Shown here piece after piece: positions 26,249 to 34,942 of a stretch of DNA of 64,000 nucleotides. Source of the DNA: CALAGJ01 sp964293305 (GTDB lineage: Bacteria > Bacteroidota > Bacteroidia > Chitinophagales > Chitinophagaceae). The notes beneath the pieces are model-generated. The model saw nothing but the letters and a program-made list of their open reading frames with translations, was not told the DNA's origin and made no database searches. The stretch is taken from NCBI GenBank assembly GCA_964293305.1, contig CAXYYO010000011.1:1-64000 (forward strand), written 5' to 3'. The position numbers were made by a program, and so were the translations under genes. Position 1 is the first letter of the stretch, and every line of letters starts with the position of its first letter.

Positions 26249-26940
26249 ACAGCATGTACGTTCATATTGATTTTGTTTTATTTGAGACATTTGTAAATGT
26301 TCAAACCCCCTTCAAATAGTTTTGGAAATACTTATCATCAGTTAGAAGTATTTATTGTATTTGTTTAAATTCATATTTATATGAAAAACAGTGATAAGCT
26401 TTTTTTATACCAATTGGTATAGCAAAGAGTGAATAGGTCAAAATAGCTGAAATCCAATTTTTGGGCTTGGAGGCAACCATAAAACTCACATCTTTACTAC
26501 CGCACTTGGGCATTGCATCAGGTTTTTTTTCTTGCCCCCTCTGTTTCTATATTAGCAATTGATTTTGTATAATCACTTTCGCAGGCCTGAAGCTTTCATA
26601 ACGTATTTATTTTCTTCAGGTATGGATTGTTAAGCAATGAAAATGCAGAAGATAACTGCCGAATATGAATAACATTTGTCAGCATGATGATTTGCAAATT
26701 GTCAGAAAAAAATGAGTTGTTGGTATATAAAACGAAAGGATAAATAATGCTCAACAATTAGTAAATCTAATTATTTTATATACGAAAAGGAGTAGCTAAA
26801 ATAACTCGATGTTTTGAACATTAACTATGAAAGAACTTACAGCTTGGGTAAGAAAAATATGCTATATGAAATGTTTCATTTAAAGTCAACTATTATTGTA
26901 AATATTAATTCTTTATTTCGCAAAACTAAATTTTTTAAAA
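26249..26940. other. Long AT-rich intergenic region
   Basis: About 690 bases between the GNAT gene and the YqaE gene with no convincing ORF on either strand and no recognised RNA. It holds one perfect 16-base palindrome (listed separately). The last part presumably contains the promoter of the YqaE gene; 'tttatttcgc' near 26910 is only a weak TAnnTTTG match. Confidence 0.4.
26406..26421. promoter_or_regulatory. Perfect 16-base palindrome
   Basis: TATACCAATTGGTATA reads the same on both strands. It resembles an operator for a dimeric repressor more than a terminator, because there is no loop. No obvious regulator gene is next to it. Confidence 0.25.
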
Positions 26941-27369
26941 ATGAAAAAAATTTCTTCTCAATGCTTACTCTTATTAATGGCAGTTTCATTGTTTTTTTCT
27001 CAATCTGGCTATGCAGCTACAGCAGGGTTTGTAACCGAAACTATAGGGGATCAAACAAAACAAACTTCTAGCAGTAATGAGCAGGTAACAACAGATGCCA
27101 AAACTTATTTTAAAAATCTCTCTGCTAAAGAAAAAAAACTTAAAACAAAAGAAGCTAAGCAGGCACTAAAAGAGTATAAAAAAGAAAAAAAAGCAGGAAG
27201 TAAAAAGGAAACTGACCAACTATTATTGATTTTAATTGCTATCCTTATACCGCCACTTGCAGTCTATTTACATGAAGATGAAATCAATGGAAAATTTTGG
27301 TTGGATCTAATTCTTACATTATTGTTCTACATACCTGGATTGATTTATGCGCTGATTGTAATTTTATAA
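26941..27369 (+). CDS. YqaE/Pmp3 family membrane protein with secretion signal
   Basis: 142 residues. A signal peptide (residues 1 to about 25, LLLLMAVSLFFSQSGYAA) comes first. A lysine-rich, probably coiled segment follows (about 55-88, LSAKEKKLKTKEAKQALKEYKKEKK). The Pmp3 domain is last (about 92-142): 'LLILIAILIPPLAVYLHEDEING' then 'FWLDLILTLLFYIPGLIYALIVIL'. Pmp3-type proteins are small two-helix membrane proteins linked to membrane potential and salt stress in yeast and plants. The signal and lysine-rich linker are extra to the classical 50-residue form. It has its own terminator. Confidence 0.82.
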   Translation: MKKISSQCLLLLMAVSLFFSQSGYAATAGFVTETIGDQTKQTSSSNEQVTTDAKTYFKNLSAKEKKLKTKEAKQALKEYKKEKKAGSKKETDQLLLILIAILIPPLAVYLHEDEINGKFWLDLILTLLFYIPGLIYALIVIL

Positions 27370-27387
27370 GCAAAACATAATACACTG

Positions 27388-27418
27388 GAGGCTCATAAAT
27401 TTGAGCCTCTATGTTTTT
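27388..27418 (+). terminator. Rho-independent terminator
   Basis: A perfect eight-base-pair stem gaggctca / tgagcctc with a six-base loop, followed shortly by five Ts. It lies just after the YqaE/Pmp3 gene. Confidence 0.8.
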
Positions 27419-27628
27419 CTACTATCATCCAAAAAAATCATTTCGTATTTTTATTTTATTGCAGATATTGGTATAATGCATAAAAGCCAACTGCTTTACA
27501 GACAGAATATAAAAATAACATGGAAACATGAAATAATTGGAGTCTGATTCAAAACTTATAAATCATTTACAGACCACTTTAGAAACTTACTAATATTAAT
27601 TATTTCATCTCACTATCTTCGTGCTTGA

Positions 27629-28555
27629 ATGAAAGCAGTTGTATATAAATCAACAGGAAGTTGGTATGTGGTAAAAACGGAGGACACAAAATTTTTTAAG
27701 GCAAGGATTAAAGGTGTATTAAAATTGGATGCCATTACAAGTACAAATCCAATTGCTGTGGGTGACTGGGTAAATATAGAACCCGAAGATACTGCCGAAC
27801 AAACCATGATCATTACTGAAATTTTTGATCGGCATAACTATGTAGTAAGAAGTAGCCCCCAGCAGCATAGGGAGCGTCACATAGTGGCAAGCAATATAGA
27901 TCAGGCTTTATTAATTGCCACACTACGAGAACCCAAAACATCTACAGGATTCATAGATCGCTTTTTAATATCCTGCGAAGCAAGCCATATACCTGCACAA
28001 ATTATTCTGAATAAAATTGATGTGCAAAGAGAAAAAGAAAAACAACTTGCCACTTATATAAAATCTGTATATGAACCATTGGGCTATCCCGTTCATTTTG
28101 CCTCCTTTCAATTGAAGCAGGGTACTGAAAACTTACTGCATTTATTGCAAGATAAAACAACACTTTTAAGTGGTCCAAGCGGTGTGGGCAAATCAACATT
28201 TATTAACCTGATTTTGCCGGGCACATCTATTAGAACGATGGAAGTAAGCAATTGGAGTGGAAAAGGTATGCATACTACCACATTTGCCGAAATGTATGAC
28301 CTGCCAAGTGGAGGTAAAATCATTGACACACCCGGCCTTAGGGAGTTTGGTATTACAGATTTAGATAAGAGAGAACTGAGTCATTATTTTCCCGAAATGA
28401 GGTCAATACTTCAGAATTGCCAATTCAATAATTGTATCCATGTTAATGAGCCTGATTGTGCCATACAAAAAGCAGTTTATAGTAAAACAATTGCAGTAGA
28501 GCGGTATATTAGTTATCGCAATATTTTGGATTCAATGGAAGAAAAGAAATATTAA
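27629..28555 (+). CDS. rsgA: Ribosome small subunit-dependent GTPase A
   Basis: 308 residues, a circularly permuted GTPase. An N-terminal OB fold comes first. G4 NKID is at 128-131, the P-loop GPSGVGKS at 182-189 and G3 DTPG at 233-236. The C-terminal zinc knuckle uses Cys264, Cys269, His271 and Cys277. RsgA (YjeQ) checks late maturation of the 30S subunit. The ATG lies eight bases after TATCTTCG, a near match to the phylum's -7 element, implying a very short leader. Confidence 0.95.
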   Translation: MKAVVYKSTGSWYVVKTEDTKFFKARIKGVLKLDAITSTNPIAVGDWVNIEPEDTAEQTMIITEIFDRHNYVVRSSPQQHRERHIVASNIDQALLIATLREPKTSTGFIDRFLISCEASHIPAQIILNKIDVQREKEKQLATYIKSVYEPLGYPVHFASFQLKQGTENLLHLLQDKTTLLSGPSGVGKSTFINLILPGTSIRTMEVSNWSGKGMHTTTFAEMYDLPSGGKIIDTPGLREFGITDLDKRELSHYFPEMRSILQNCQFNNCIHVNEPDCAIQKAVYSKTIAVERYISYRNILDSMEEKKY

Positions 28556-28571
28556 TTGATGATTCCAATAA

Positions 28572-31526
28572 CTATTCATCATTCGATTTATTAATATCCA
28601 CCTGCAATAAAAATTGGAACAAATCCTCTTTTGCGGGTATCTCCAATTTCTTTCTCAATCTGTACCTGCCAATTTCTACTCCCCGTACAGATATACTCAT
28701 AAGGTGGGCTATTTCTTTGGTAGATAAATTCATTCTTAAATAGGCACATAGTTTTAATTCATGGGCAGTAATGCCGGGGTATTTTTTCTTTAGGGTTAAT
28801 AAATAATCCCTATGCAATTTATTAAAAAGTAATGAGAATTGTTCCCATTCATCCCCTTCGTTTAACTGCTCTGCAAGGCTCCGCAATAGTTTATTGATAT
28901 CAGCAGTTTCTATACTTCCCAAACCTGATGCCTGTGGCTGTTTGAGTCTGTTTAATTCATCTTTAAACTTTACAAGAAATTCTTTTTTCTGTACTAAATT
29001 CATAGCAGTAGATGCCAACTCGGCATTCTTAAATTCAATTTCTGCTTCTAATTTCTCATTTCGTATGCGAATCATTTCTTTCTCAGATTGCTCCAATTCA
29101 AGTTGGTGCATAGTAGTAATCTGTTTTTGTTCTTCTTCATATTTTTTTCGCTGCGCAATCATTTTCAACTCCTGTTTACGCTTAAGCTTTGTCTCTCTCC
29201 ATTTCCAAAAATAATAAAGTGCAAAAATGAAAGCTAATACATATACAATCCATGCTAGCACGCTATCGTACCATGCAGGTGAGATTGTTATTGGATACAC
29301 AGCAATAGCAGATTCTGCACCCAGATTATTTCTGGCTTTCACCATAAATGAATAATCACCAGGTGGAATATTGGTATAATCTTTAAAAGTTGTTTTTGAC
29401 CAACCGCTCCAATCATCATCAAATCCTTCTAACTGAAAGCTATATTCCATATTGTCTGCAGTTTCAAACGCAGCAGATGCATATTCGAAATGAAATGAAT
29501 TCCATTTATATGATATTTTACTTTCAAGTATTTGCTTTGGATCATTGAGGTATTCGAAACCACTAAATAATAATGAATCTTTAATATTTTTTGCCACTGC
29601 TTTACTTATAAATACTTCTGGCTTGTATGCATTTGCAGTGTACTTTTCAAAATTGATATGAAAAAATCCGTCAGCGCTAGCTACAATAATATTTTTCCTG
29701 TTCATAGGGAAAATATTTTCAAAACCACTCAGTACTTTACCGGTAAGCTCAGAGATATAGACAATTTCATTTTTATCTTTCTCTACCATTCCCAATTGTT
29801 TTTCATGTACAAACCAAAGGTTTCCCTCTGCGTCCACATTGATATATCGAATGCTAATGTTTCCAAAAATCTTTTTAAAAAAGGGAGAAGCTTCAAATTT
29901 GTTTGTTGAAGTATTGTAAGTGTATATGCCTTCTGTGGTGGCTACCACTGTTTGATTGGCTATTGAGAAAACATGATTATCAAGATTAGATGGCAATCCA
30001 TTTTCAGCCGTATAAACTTTTACAGACTTATCAATTAAATTGATTTTAAACACACCTCTGTAAGGATGCGAAACCCAAACTGCATTTAATGTGGAATCAT
30101 AGACTACAAAGCGAGATGAAGCATTTACTTGAAGGGATGTAGCGGCCAATTGAAACCCATTATCACTTTCAGTAAAAAAGGAAATACCCTCATAATTACC
30201 ACCAACAATACTATAAGGCTCTGCATTTATCGTCATTGGCTTAACCATCCAATAGCCAGAATTTCCATCCAATTGAATTAAGCTATTATTTACAACTTCG
30301 TACAGTCCATTATCAGTACCTAAAAATAAATGATTCTTTATTGTATCCAAATGCCAGCTAAGGCCATCAGTAAGTTTTGTGGGTGATGCCGTATATTGGC
30401 TTATGTCATCATTGGCATTTACTGACAAATGATAAACCCCATTTGCTAGGGCAAAATATAATTGATTTTTGAAGCATGCACTCGAATATCCGGCCGCTCC
30501 ATTAAACACATTTGGGCTTATCTTTTTTACAGCATCATTCCAGCCTAAAAAAGAAATACCATTGTCTAAGGCAGCCCAAATATTTTGATGTCTATCTGCA
30601 AAAACATATTTTACATCATTACTCAATAAATTATTTCCTTTTGTGTAAGTGCCAACCACGTTGCCAGATTTATCTGCTTGTATAATGCCATTATCATAAG
30701 TGCCTACAAGAATGTTATCATTTGAAATTTCAATACTGCTTGTAAAATATTGATTATTACTTACACCATTTCCGTTTAGTAAAAATGGCACCAATGTAGA
30801 TTGTGAAAATAGGAAAAGCCCATTTTGTACAGTAGTAATAAGGCTACCTGCCAAGTAGGGAGTTATGCTGGTAATTTTAAAATTAGTGGGTAAGTTCTCC
30901 TTAGCATTTATTGTACTCCAACCACCACTACGAAATACAACTATGCCTTTTGATTTATCTTGTGCTATTACTTGATTGCCATCAATTCCTAAAAAATCCC
31001 ATCCTGCTGCACTAGTGTACACAGATACTTTGCCATCATGAAAATGAAATATTCTCGTGGTTGATCTAAAAAAAACTTCCTCATCTACAATGGCAATATT
31101 CCAGATATCTGCAAAATCAAGATCATTTTTAGGTATAAGTTTTAGGAGTGAAGTGTAAATTAACTGTCCCTGATTCCCTGGTTCAAAATAGCCAAGCTCA
31201 TCCTGCCCCCCGGCATATAATCTACCCTTCTTATCAAAGGCAATAAACCTAACAATTGTTTTGTTAGGAAGAGGAATTGTTTTCCAGGATACCCCATCAT
31301 ACACCAATACGCCTTCATTGTTGGCAAAATACATACGCCCCTTCTTGTCTTGGCAGGCTACCCAGTTTTGAGTACCTGCGTTGTAATCATATTTTGTATA
31401 ATGATTTGAGTTTATCGTTCCTAACAATGCTTGACTGCTTATTGAGGTATATAAAAGTAAAAAAAGAATTAAAAAAATGGATGAAAGCCATTTTTGAAAC
31501 CCGAATAAAAACAGTTTTATATGCAT
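28572..31526 (-). CDS. Transmembrane sensor-regulator: two propellers, Y_Y_Y domain, LuxR-type HTH
   Basis: 984 residues. An N-terminal hydrophobic signal or anchor (about 10-32) precedes a periplasmic region of propeller repeats (about 35-690). The Y_Y_Y domain is at about 690-750 (YSFQLEGFDDDWSGWS; NIPPGDYSFMVKARN). One transmembrane helix follows (about 752-776, YDSVLAWIVYVLAFIFALYYF). The cytoplasmic part has a lysine- and glutamate-rich coiled coil. A C-terminal LuxR-type HTH completes it (about 900-960; ELKLCAYLRMNLSTKEIAHLMSISVRGVEIGRYRLRKKL). There is no histidine kinase or receiver domain, so it seems to signal directly from periplasm to DNA. It diverges from the beta-glucan locus and is its obvious candidate regulator. 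The likely ligand is a beta-glucan oligosaccharide. Confidence 0.85.
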   Translation of the reverse strand: MHIKLFLFGFQKWLSSIFLILFLLLYTSISSQALLGTINSNHYTKYDYNAGTQNWVACQDKKGRMYFANNEGVLVYDGVSWKTIPLPNKTIVRFIAFDKKGRLYAGGQDELGYFEPGNQGQLIYTSLLKLIPKNDLDFADIWNIAIVDEEVFFRSTTRIFHFHDGKVSVYTSAAGWDFLGIDGNQVIAQDKSKGIVVFRSGGWSTINAKENLPTNFKITSITPYLAGSLITTVQNGLFLFSQSTLVPFLLNGNGVSNNQYFTSSIEISNDNILVGTYDNGIIQADKSGNVVGTYTKGNNLLSNDVKYVFADRHQNIWAALDNGISFLGWNDAVKKISPNVFNGAAGYSSACFKNQLYFALANGVYHLSVNANDDISQYTASPTKLTDGLSWHLDTIKNHLFLGTDNGLYEVVNNSLIQLDGNSGYWMVKPMTINAEPYSIVGGNYEGISFFTESDNGFQLAATSLQVNASSRFVVYDSTLNAVWVSHPYRGVFKINLIDKSVKVYTAENGLPSNLDNHVFSIANQTVVATTEGIYTYNTSTNKFEASPFFKKIFGNISIRYINVDAEGNLWFVHEKQLGMVEKDKNEIVYISELTGKVLSGFENIFPMNRKNIIVASADGFFHINFEKYTANAYKPEVFISKAVAKNIKDSLLFSGFEYLNDPKQILESKISYKWNSFHFEYASAAFETADNMEYSFQLEGFDDDWSGWSKTTFKDYTNIPPGDYSFMVKARNNLGAESAIAVYPITISPAWYDSVLAWIVYVLAFIFALYYFWKWRETKLKRKQELKMIAQRKKYEEEQKQITTMHQLELEQSEKEMIRIRNEKLEAEIEFKNAELASTAMNLVQKKEFLVKFKDELNRLKQPQASGLGSIETADINKLLRSLAEQLNEGDEWEQFSLLFNKLHRDYLLTLKKKYPGITAHELKLCAYLRMNLSTKEIAHLMSISVRGVEIGRYRLRKKLEIPAKEDLFQFLLQVDINKSNDE

Positions 31527-31806
31527 GATGTACCCATGATGTAGTTGAAATTGGTCAAAAATAAGGGCATTAGTTAAATGTTGTAGATGGGTTGTAGCCT
31601 ATTTTTTGGTAGTAGCATACGTTGAATTTTAAGTTTGCAGCCTAATATTATTTAAAATATTAAACAAACGATTGCAGCATTTCCTACACGGTTACTTTCA
31701 CAACATCAATATGGCAGCTATACATATTGATGGATAATGTAAAGTCCAATTGTCATGCTTGTTGTATGTTTTAGATAAAACTAAATTATTAAAAATTACT
31801 CCTTTT
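31527..31806. promoter_or_regulatory. Divergent regulatory region with helically spaced direct repeats
   Basis: This 280-base space separates the regulator from block A. It contains gttgtag twice, 11 bases apart (31580-31586 and 31591-31597). catgatgta also occurs twice, 11 bases apart (31524-31532 and 31535-31543), the first copy covering the regulator's start codon. A dyad taatatt-N6-aatatta lies at 31643-31662. One-turn spacing suits a dimeric DNA-binding protein, plausibly the neighbouring regulator. No clear TAnnTTTG promoter was found. Confidence 0.45.
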
Positions 31807-34800
31807 ATGAAGAAGATTTCGACGCTTGTTTGTCTCCTAGTATGTACTCAAATGCTATTTGCTCAGCAAGATATTATTACTGTCAAACATGGTGCCGATG
31901 GCCACCGATTAACAGTAAATGGAAAAGATTTTATTGTTAATGGTATGAACTGGGATTATTTTCCAATTGGTACTAACTTCACCTATAGTCTTTGGAATCA
32001 ACCTGCAGATATCATCAAAGCTGCTTTAGATTATGAAATGCCCTTGCTAAAAAATATGGGTATAAATACTATTCGTCAATATACAGGAGTACCAGCAAAG
32101 TGGATTAAATATATATATGAAGAATATGGAATTTATACAATGCTCAATCACAGTTTTGGAAGATATGGTCTTACTCTAAGCGGAGCTTGGTTTCCAAATA
32201 CAAACTACTCTGATCCAAGAGTAAGTGAATTATTAATTAAAGAAGTAAAAGCAATGACTGAGGAATATAAAAATACTCCTGGTTTATTATTATTTCTATT
32301 GGGCAATGAAAATAACTATGGTCTTTTTTGGAGAGGGGCTGAAACAGAAGATATGCCGCAGGAAGACAGGCAATCTACAAAAGATGCCTTCTATCTATAT
32401 AAACTATTTAACGATGCCGTTAAGGAAATGAAATCTATCGACAAAAACCATCCAATGGCTATTTGTAATGGAGATTTACTCTTCTCAGAAATTATAGCAA
32501 AAGAGTGTACTGACATTGATATACTTGGTATTAACTCATATAGAGGAATCAGTTTTACAGATTTATACCAAAAGGCAGCAAAAACAATCAACAAACCTGT
32601 TGTATTAACTGAGTTTGGCGCAGATGCCTACAATGCACAAGGCAATAGCGAAGACCAAGAATACCAAGCAAAAGTTTTGGTGAAAAACTGGAAAGAAATA
32701 TATGCTAATGTGGCCGGTATGGGAAATGCCGGAAACAGTATTGGAGGATTTACCTTTCAGTTTAGCGATGGCTGGTGGAAAACAGGACAAACTGTAAACT
32801 TAGATGAGCATGATCCAGCAGCTTCTTGGTCAAATGGTGGATATCAAAATGACTTTGTAAAAGGTGAAAACAATATGAATGAGGAGTGGTTTGGTATCTG
32901 TGCAAAAGGACCAAACAACGAAAGAGGTATATATCAATTATATCCTCGTGCTGCATATTATGCATTGAAAGAATTACATGAGTTTAATCCATACAGTGAT
33001 GCTGCAAAAACGCAGATTAATGTCATTGATAATATACAAATTACTGATGCAGCTTTAAGAGCCAGAGGTGATAAAGCAGCTCTAGATGCAGAACAAAAAA
33101 GTAAAGTCTATTTAAGTGATTTGCAAGCAAATTTTACAACTTATAACACAGGCGGTTCTTTGATTTCAACACCAAAGGAAGCTGACCCTGCAAACAACGG
33201 TTATCCAAACCGTTTGGGCTTTGACCATATGCAGTCATTCAATATTGGTATTACAGCCAAACCTGCTCCAAACATGACAGCTAATGTACAGTTTAATGTA
33301 TTGGGAAATGTAGCTGAAAATCCAATAGATGAAGTATTTTATGAGAATAGAGGAAGAAGAATAACAGTAAGTACTCCAACTGGCCCTCAACAAATAAATT
33401 CTAACAATAGGGTGCAGTTATATAGAGCAAGTTATACTTGGGATACCAAGTATTTTAACGTAAATGGTTTTTATCGTACCGGTCATTATCATTGGGGATA
33501 TGAAGGGGATTTCTTTGGTCTTTATCCGGAAGCAAACTACGGACCAAATATTGATATATATAATGGCGATGCCCCTTCTGGTTTTGAAATAAAAGGCAAG
33601 AAATTTTTAGACGGTTTTAAATTAGCTTTTGGACCTGAATTGTGGTGGGGAGCAAACCCGGCAGTATTATTGAAATATTCCAAAAAACTGGCTGGATTTC
33701 AGGTGTCAACAGTTTTTCATGAAGACCTTACTCAGCGTTCTGGCATTCAAAGTTCCATAGCAATACCGCAACCCAAAACAAGAAGACTTTCTCTGGCTAT
33801 CGAAAGAAAAGCAGGTAAAGTTGGTGTATCAGTTGGTGGCTTATGGGCAGGCCAACCATTGAATGGCCGCACTTTCCAAGTGGTAAGAGGCACAAAAGAT
33901 AATTATGAAATATTTCAAGACCAGATAAAAGCAGAGGATAATTTTGGTGGTAAGGTAAAATTGACCTACGAAGGTGGAGTTTTCAAATGGTATGCATCAG
34001 GAGCTGCAATGGGTTTAGTAGCAAATGGTGGTTATGATAATACAAAAACATATACCGGATGGAGATTGAAAGATAATGGAAGCGGAAATATGTATAATTT
34101 CCTTTCTGGCTTTACAGTTAATGTGGGTAAAATTCAAATAGCTCCAAATTTCTTATGGCAGAAACCAATTGAAGGACCTATTCCAACAGACGTGCCTGCT
34201 CCGGGTCGTGCAAGAAATATTCAAGATGATCCTTTTTCTGTAAGAATAAATAGAGAAACAGTAGCTGGAGAACTATTATTGACTTATGATCCAACCCCTG
34301 GTACTTGGATGTATGAATGGGATAATGACAGAGCAGAAGATGCAAAATTTGCTATGAGTCTTGACTTTGTATATAGACATTTACCAACTACTCAAGATGC
34401 TGCTATTGGTATTCTTGCAAATGGACGTACCACATTCGCATTTCCCGGTGCTGCACCGGCTTTAGACCTTTGGGAAACAAACCTGAGAATGGTATCTAAA
34501 ATAAATCCCGAATTTGGTATAATAGGGAATATTTATGTAGGAAATGGTCAAGCAAATGGTAGCAATGCCAGAACCATTGATAGGTTTGGTGGAGACATTA
34601 GAACTATTTATAAAAAAGTAAAATTAATGGGTGTAGCAAAGTTCAATGATTGGGGCCCTTTTGACTATCATAGGGACTTTAACCTTACATTCCCATTACA
34701 GCTAATGTTAGATTTATCTACCGAATTGGGCAAGCCAGATTGGTTTCTTTTACCAGGCACTCGCCTAGGAGTAAGAGGTACATACAGAACACTTGATAAA

Positions 34801-34935
34801 TATTCACCACGATACGCACCTACATACACAGTAGGCCCAGACGGAAACCCTGTACCAGATCCAAATGCAATAGGCTACCCCAATGGCAATGAGTGGGAAA
34901 TAAGGACTTACATACAAATAAACATAGGCAAATAA
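31807..34935 (+). CDS. Clan GH-A glycosidase fused to a predicted outer-membrane beta-barrel
   Basis: About 1042 residues from the ATG giving MKKISTLVCLLVC, a signal peptide ending at FAQQ; the longer upstream frame is not signal-like. Residues about 25-390 form a GH2/GH5-like TIM barrel. The acid/base candidate is Glu168 in LLGNENNYG and the nucleophile candidate Glu269 in VLTEFGAD. From about 430 the sequence turns into many short alternating polar/hydrophobic strands rich in aromatic residues and glycines (RLSLAIERKAGKVGVSVGGL, VKLTYEGGVFKWYASGAA, FAMSLDFVYRHL, IRTYIQINIGK). This pattern is typical of an outer-membrane beta-barrel. First gene of block A; the binding lipoprotein follows after 7 bases. 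The family number and barrel need a structure prediction to confirm. Confidence 0.65.
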   Translation: MKKISTLVCLLVCTQMLFAQQDIITVKHGADGHRLTVNGKDFIVNGMNWDYFPIGTNFTYSLWNQPADIIKAALDYEMPLLKNMGINTIRQYTGVPAKWIKYIYEEYGIYTMLNHSFGRYGLTLSGAWFPNTNYSDPRVSELLIKEVKAMTEEYKNTPGLLLFLLGNENNYGLFWRGAETEDMPQEDRQSTKDAFYLYKLFNDAVKEMKSIDKNHPMAICNGDLLFSEIIAKECTDIDILGINSYRGISFTDLYQKAAKTINKPVVLTEFGADAYNAQGNSEDQEYQAKVLVKNWKEIYANVAGMGNAGNSIGGFTFQFSDGWWKTGQTVNLDEHDPAASWSNGGYQNDFVKGENNMNEEWFGICAKGPNNERGIYQLYPRAAYYALKELHEFNPYSDAAKTQINVIDNIQITDAALRARGDKAALDAEQKSKVYLSDLQANFTTYNTGGSLISTPKEADPANNGYPNRLGFDHMQSFNIGITAKPAPNMTANVQFNVLGNVAENPIDEVFYENRGRRITVSTPTGPQQINSNNRVQLYRASYTWDTKYFNVNGFYRTGHYHWGYEGDFFGLYPEANYGPNIDIYNGDAPSGFEIKGKKFLDGFKLAFGPELWWGANPAVLLKYSKKLAGFQVSTVFHEDLTQRSGIQSSIAIPQPKTRRLSLAIERKAGKVGVSVGGLWAGQPLNGRTFQVVRGTKDNYEIFQDQIKAEDNFGGKVKLTYEGGVFKWYASGAAMGLVANGGYDNTKTYTGWRLKDNGSGNMYNFLSGFTVNVGKIQIAPNFLWQKPIEGPIPTDVPAPGRARNIQDDPFSVRINRETVAGELLLTYDPTPGTWMYEWDNDRAEDAKFAMSLDFVYRHLPTTQDAAIGILANGRTTFAFPGAAPALDLWETNLRMVSKINPEFGIIGNIYVGNGQANGSNARTIDRFGGDIRTIYKKVKLMGVAKFNDWGPFDYHRDFNLTFPLQLMLDLSTELGKPDWFLLPGTRLGVRGTYRTLDKYSPRYAPTYTVGPDGNPVPDPNAIGYPNGNEWEIRTYIQINIGK

Positions 34936-34942
34936 TTTCTAT

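Noticed and set aside
26814..27071. 85-codon ORF overlapping the YqaE/Pmp3 gene
   Set aside because: It is out of frame with a clear signal-peptide gene and has no family features.
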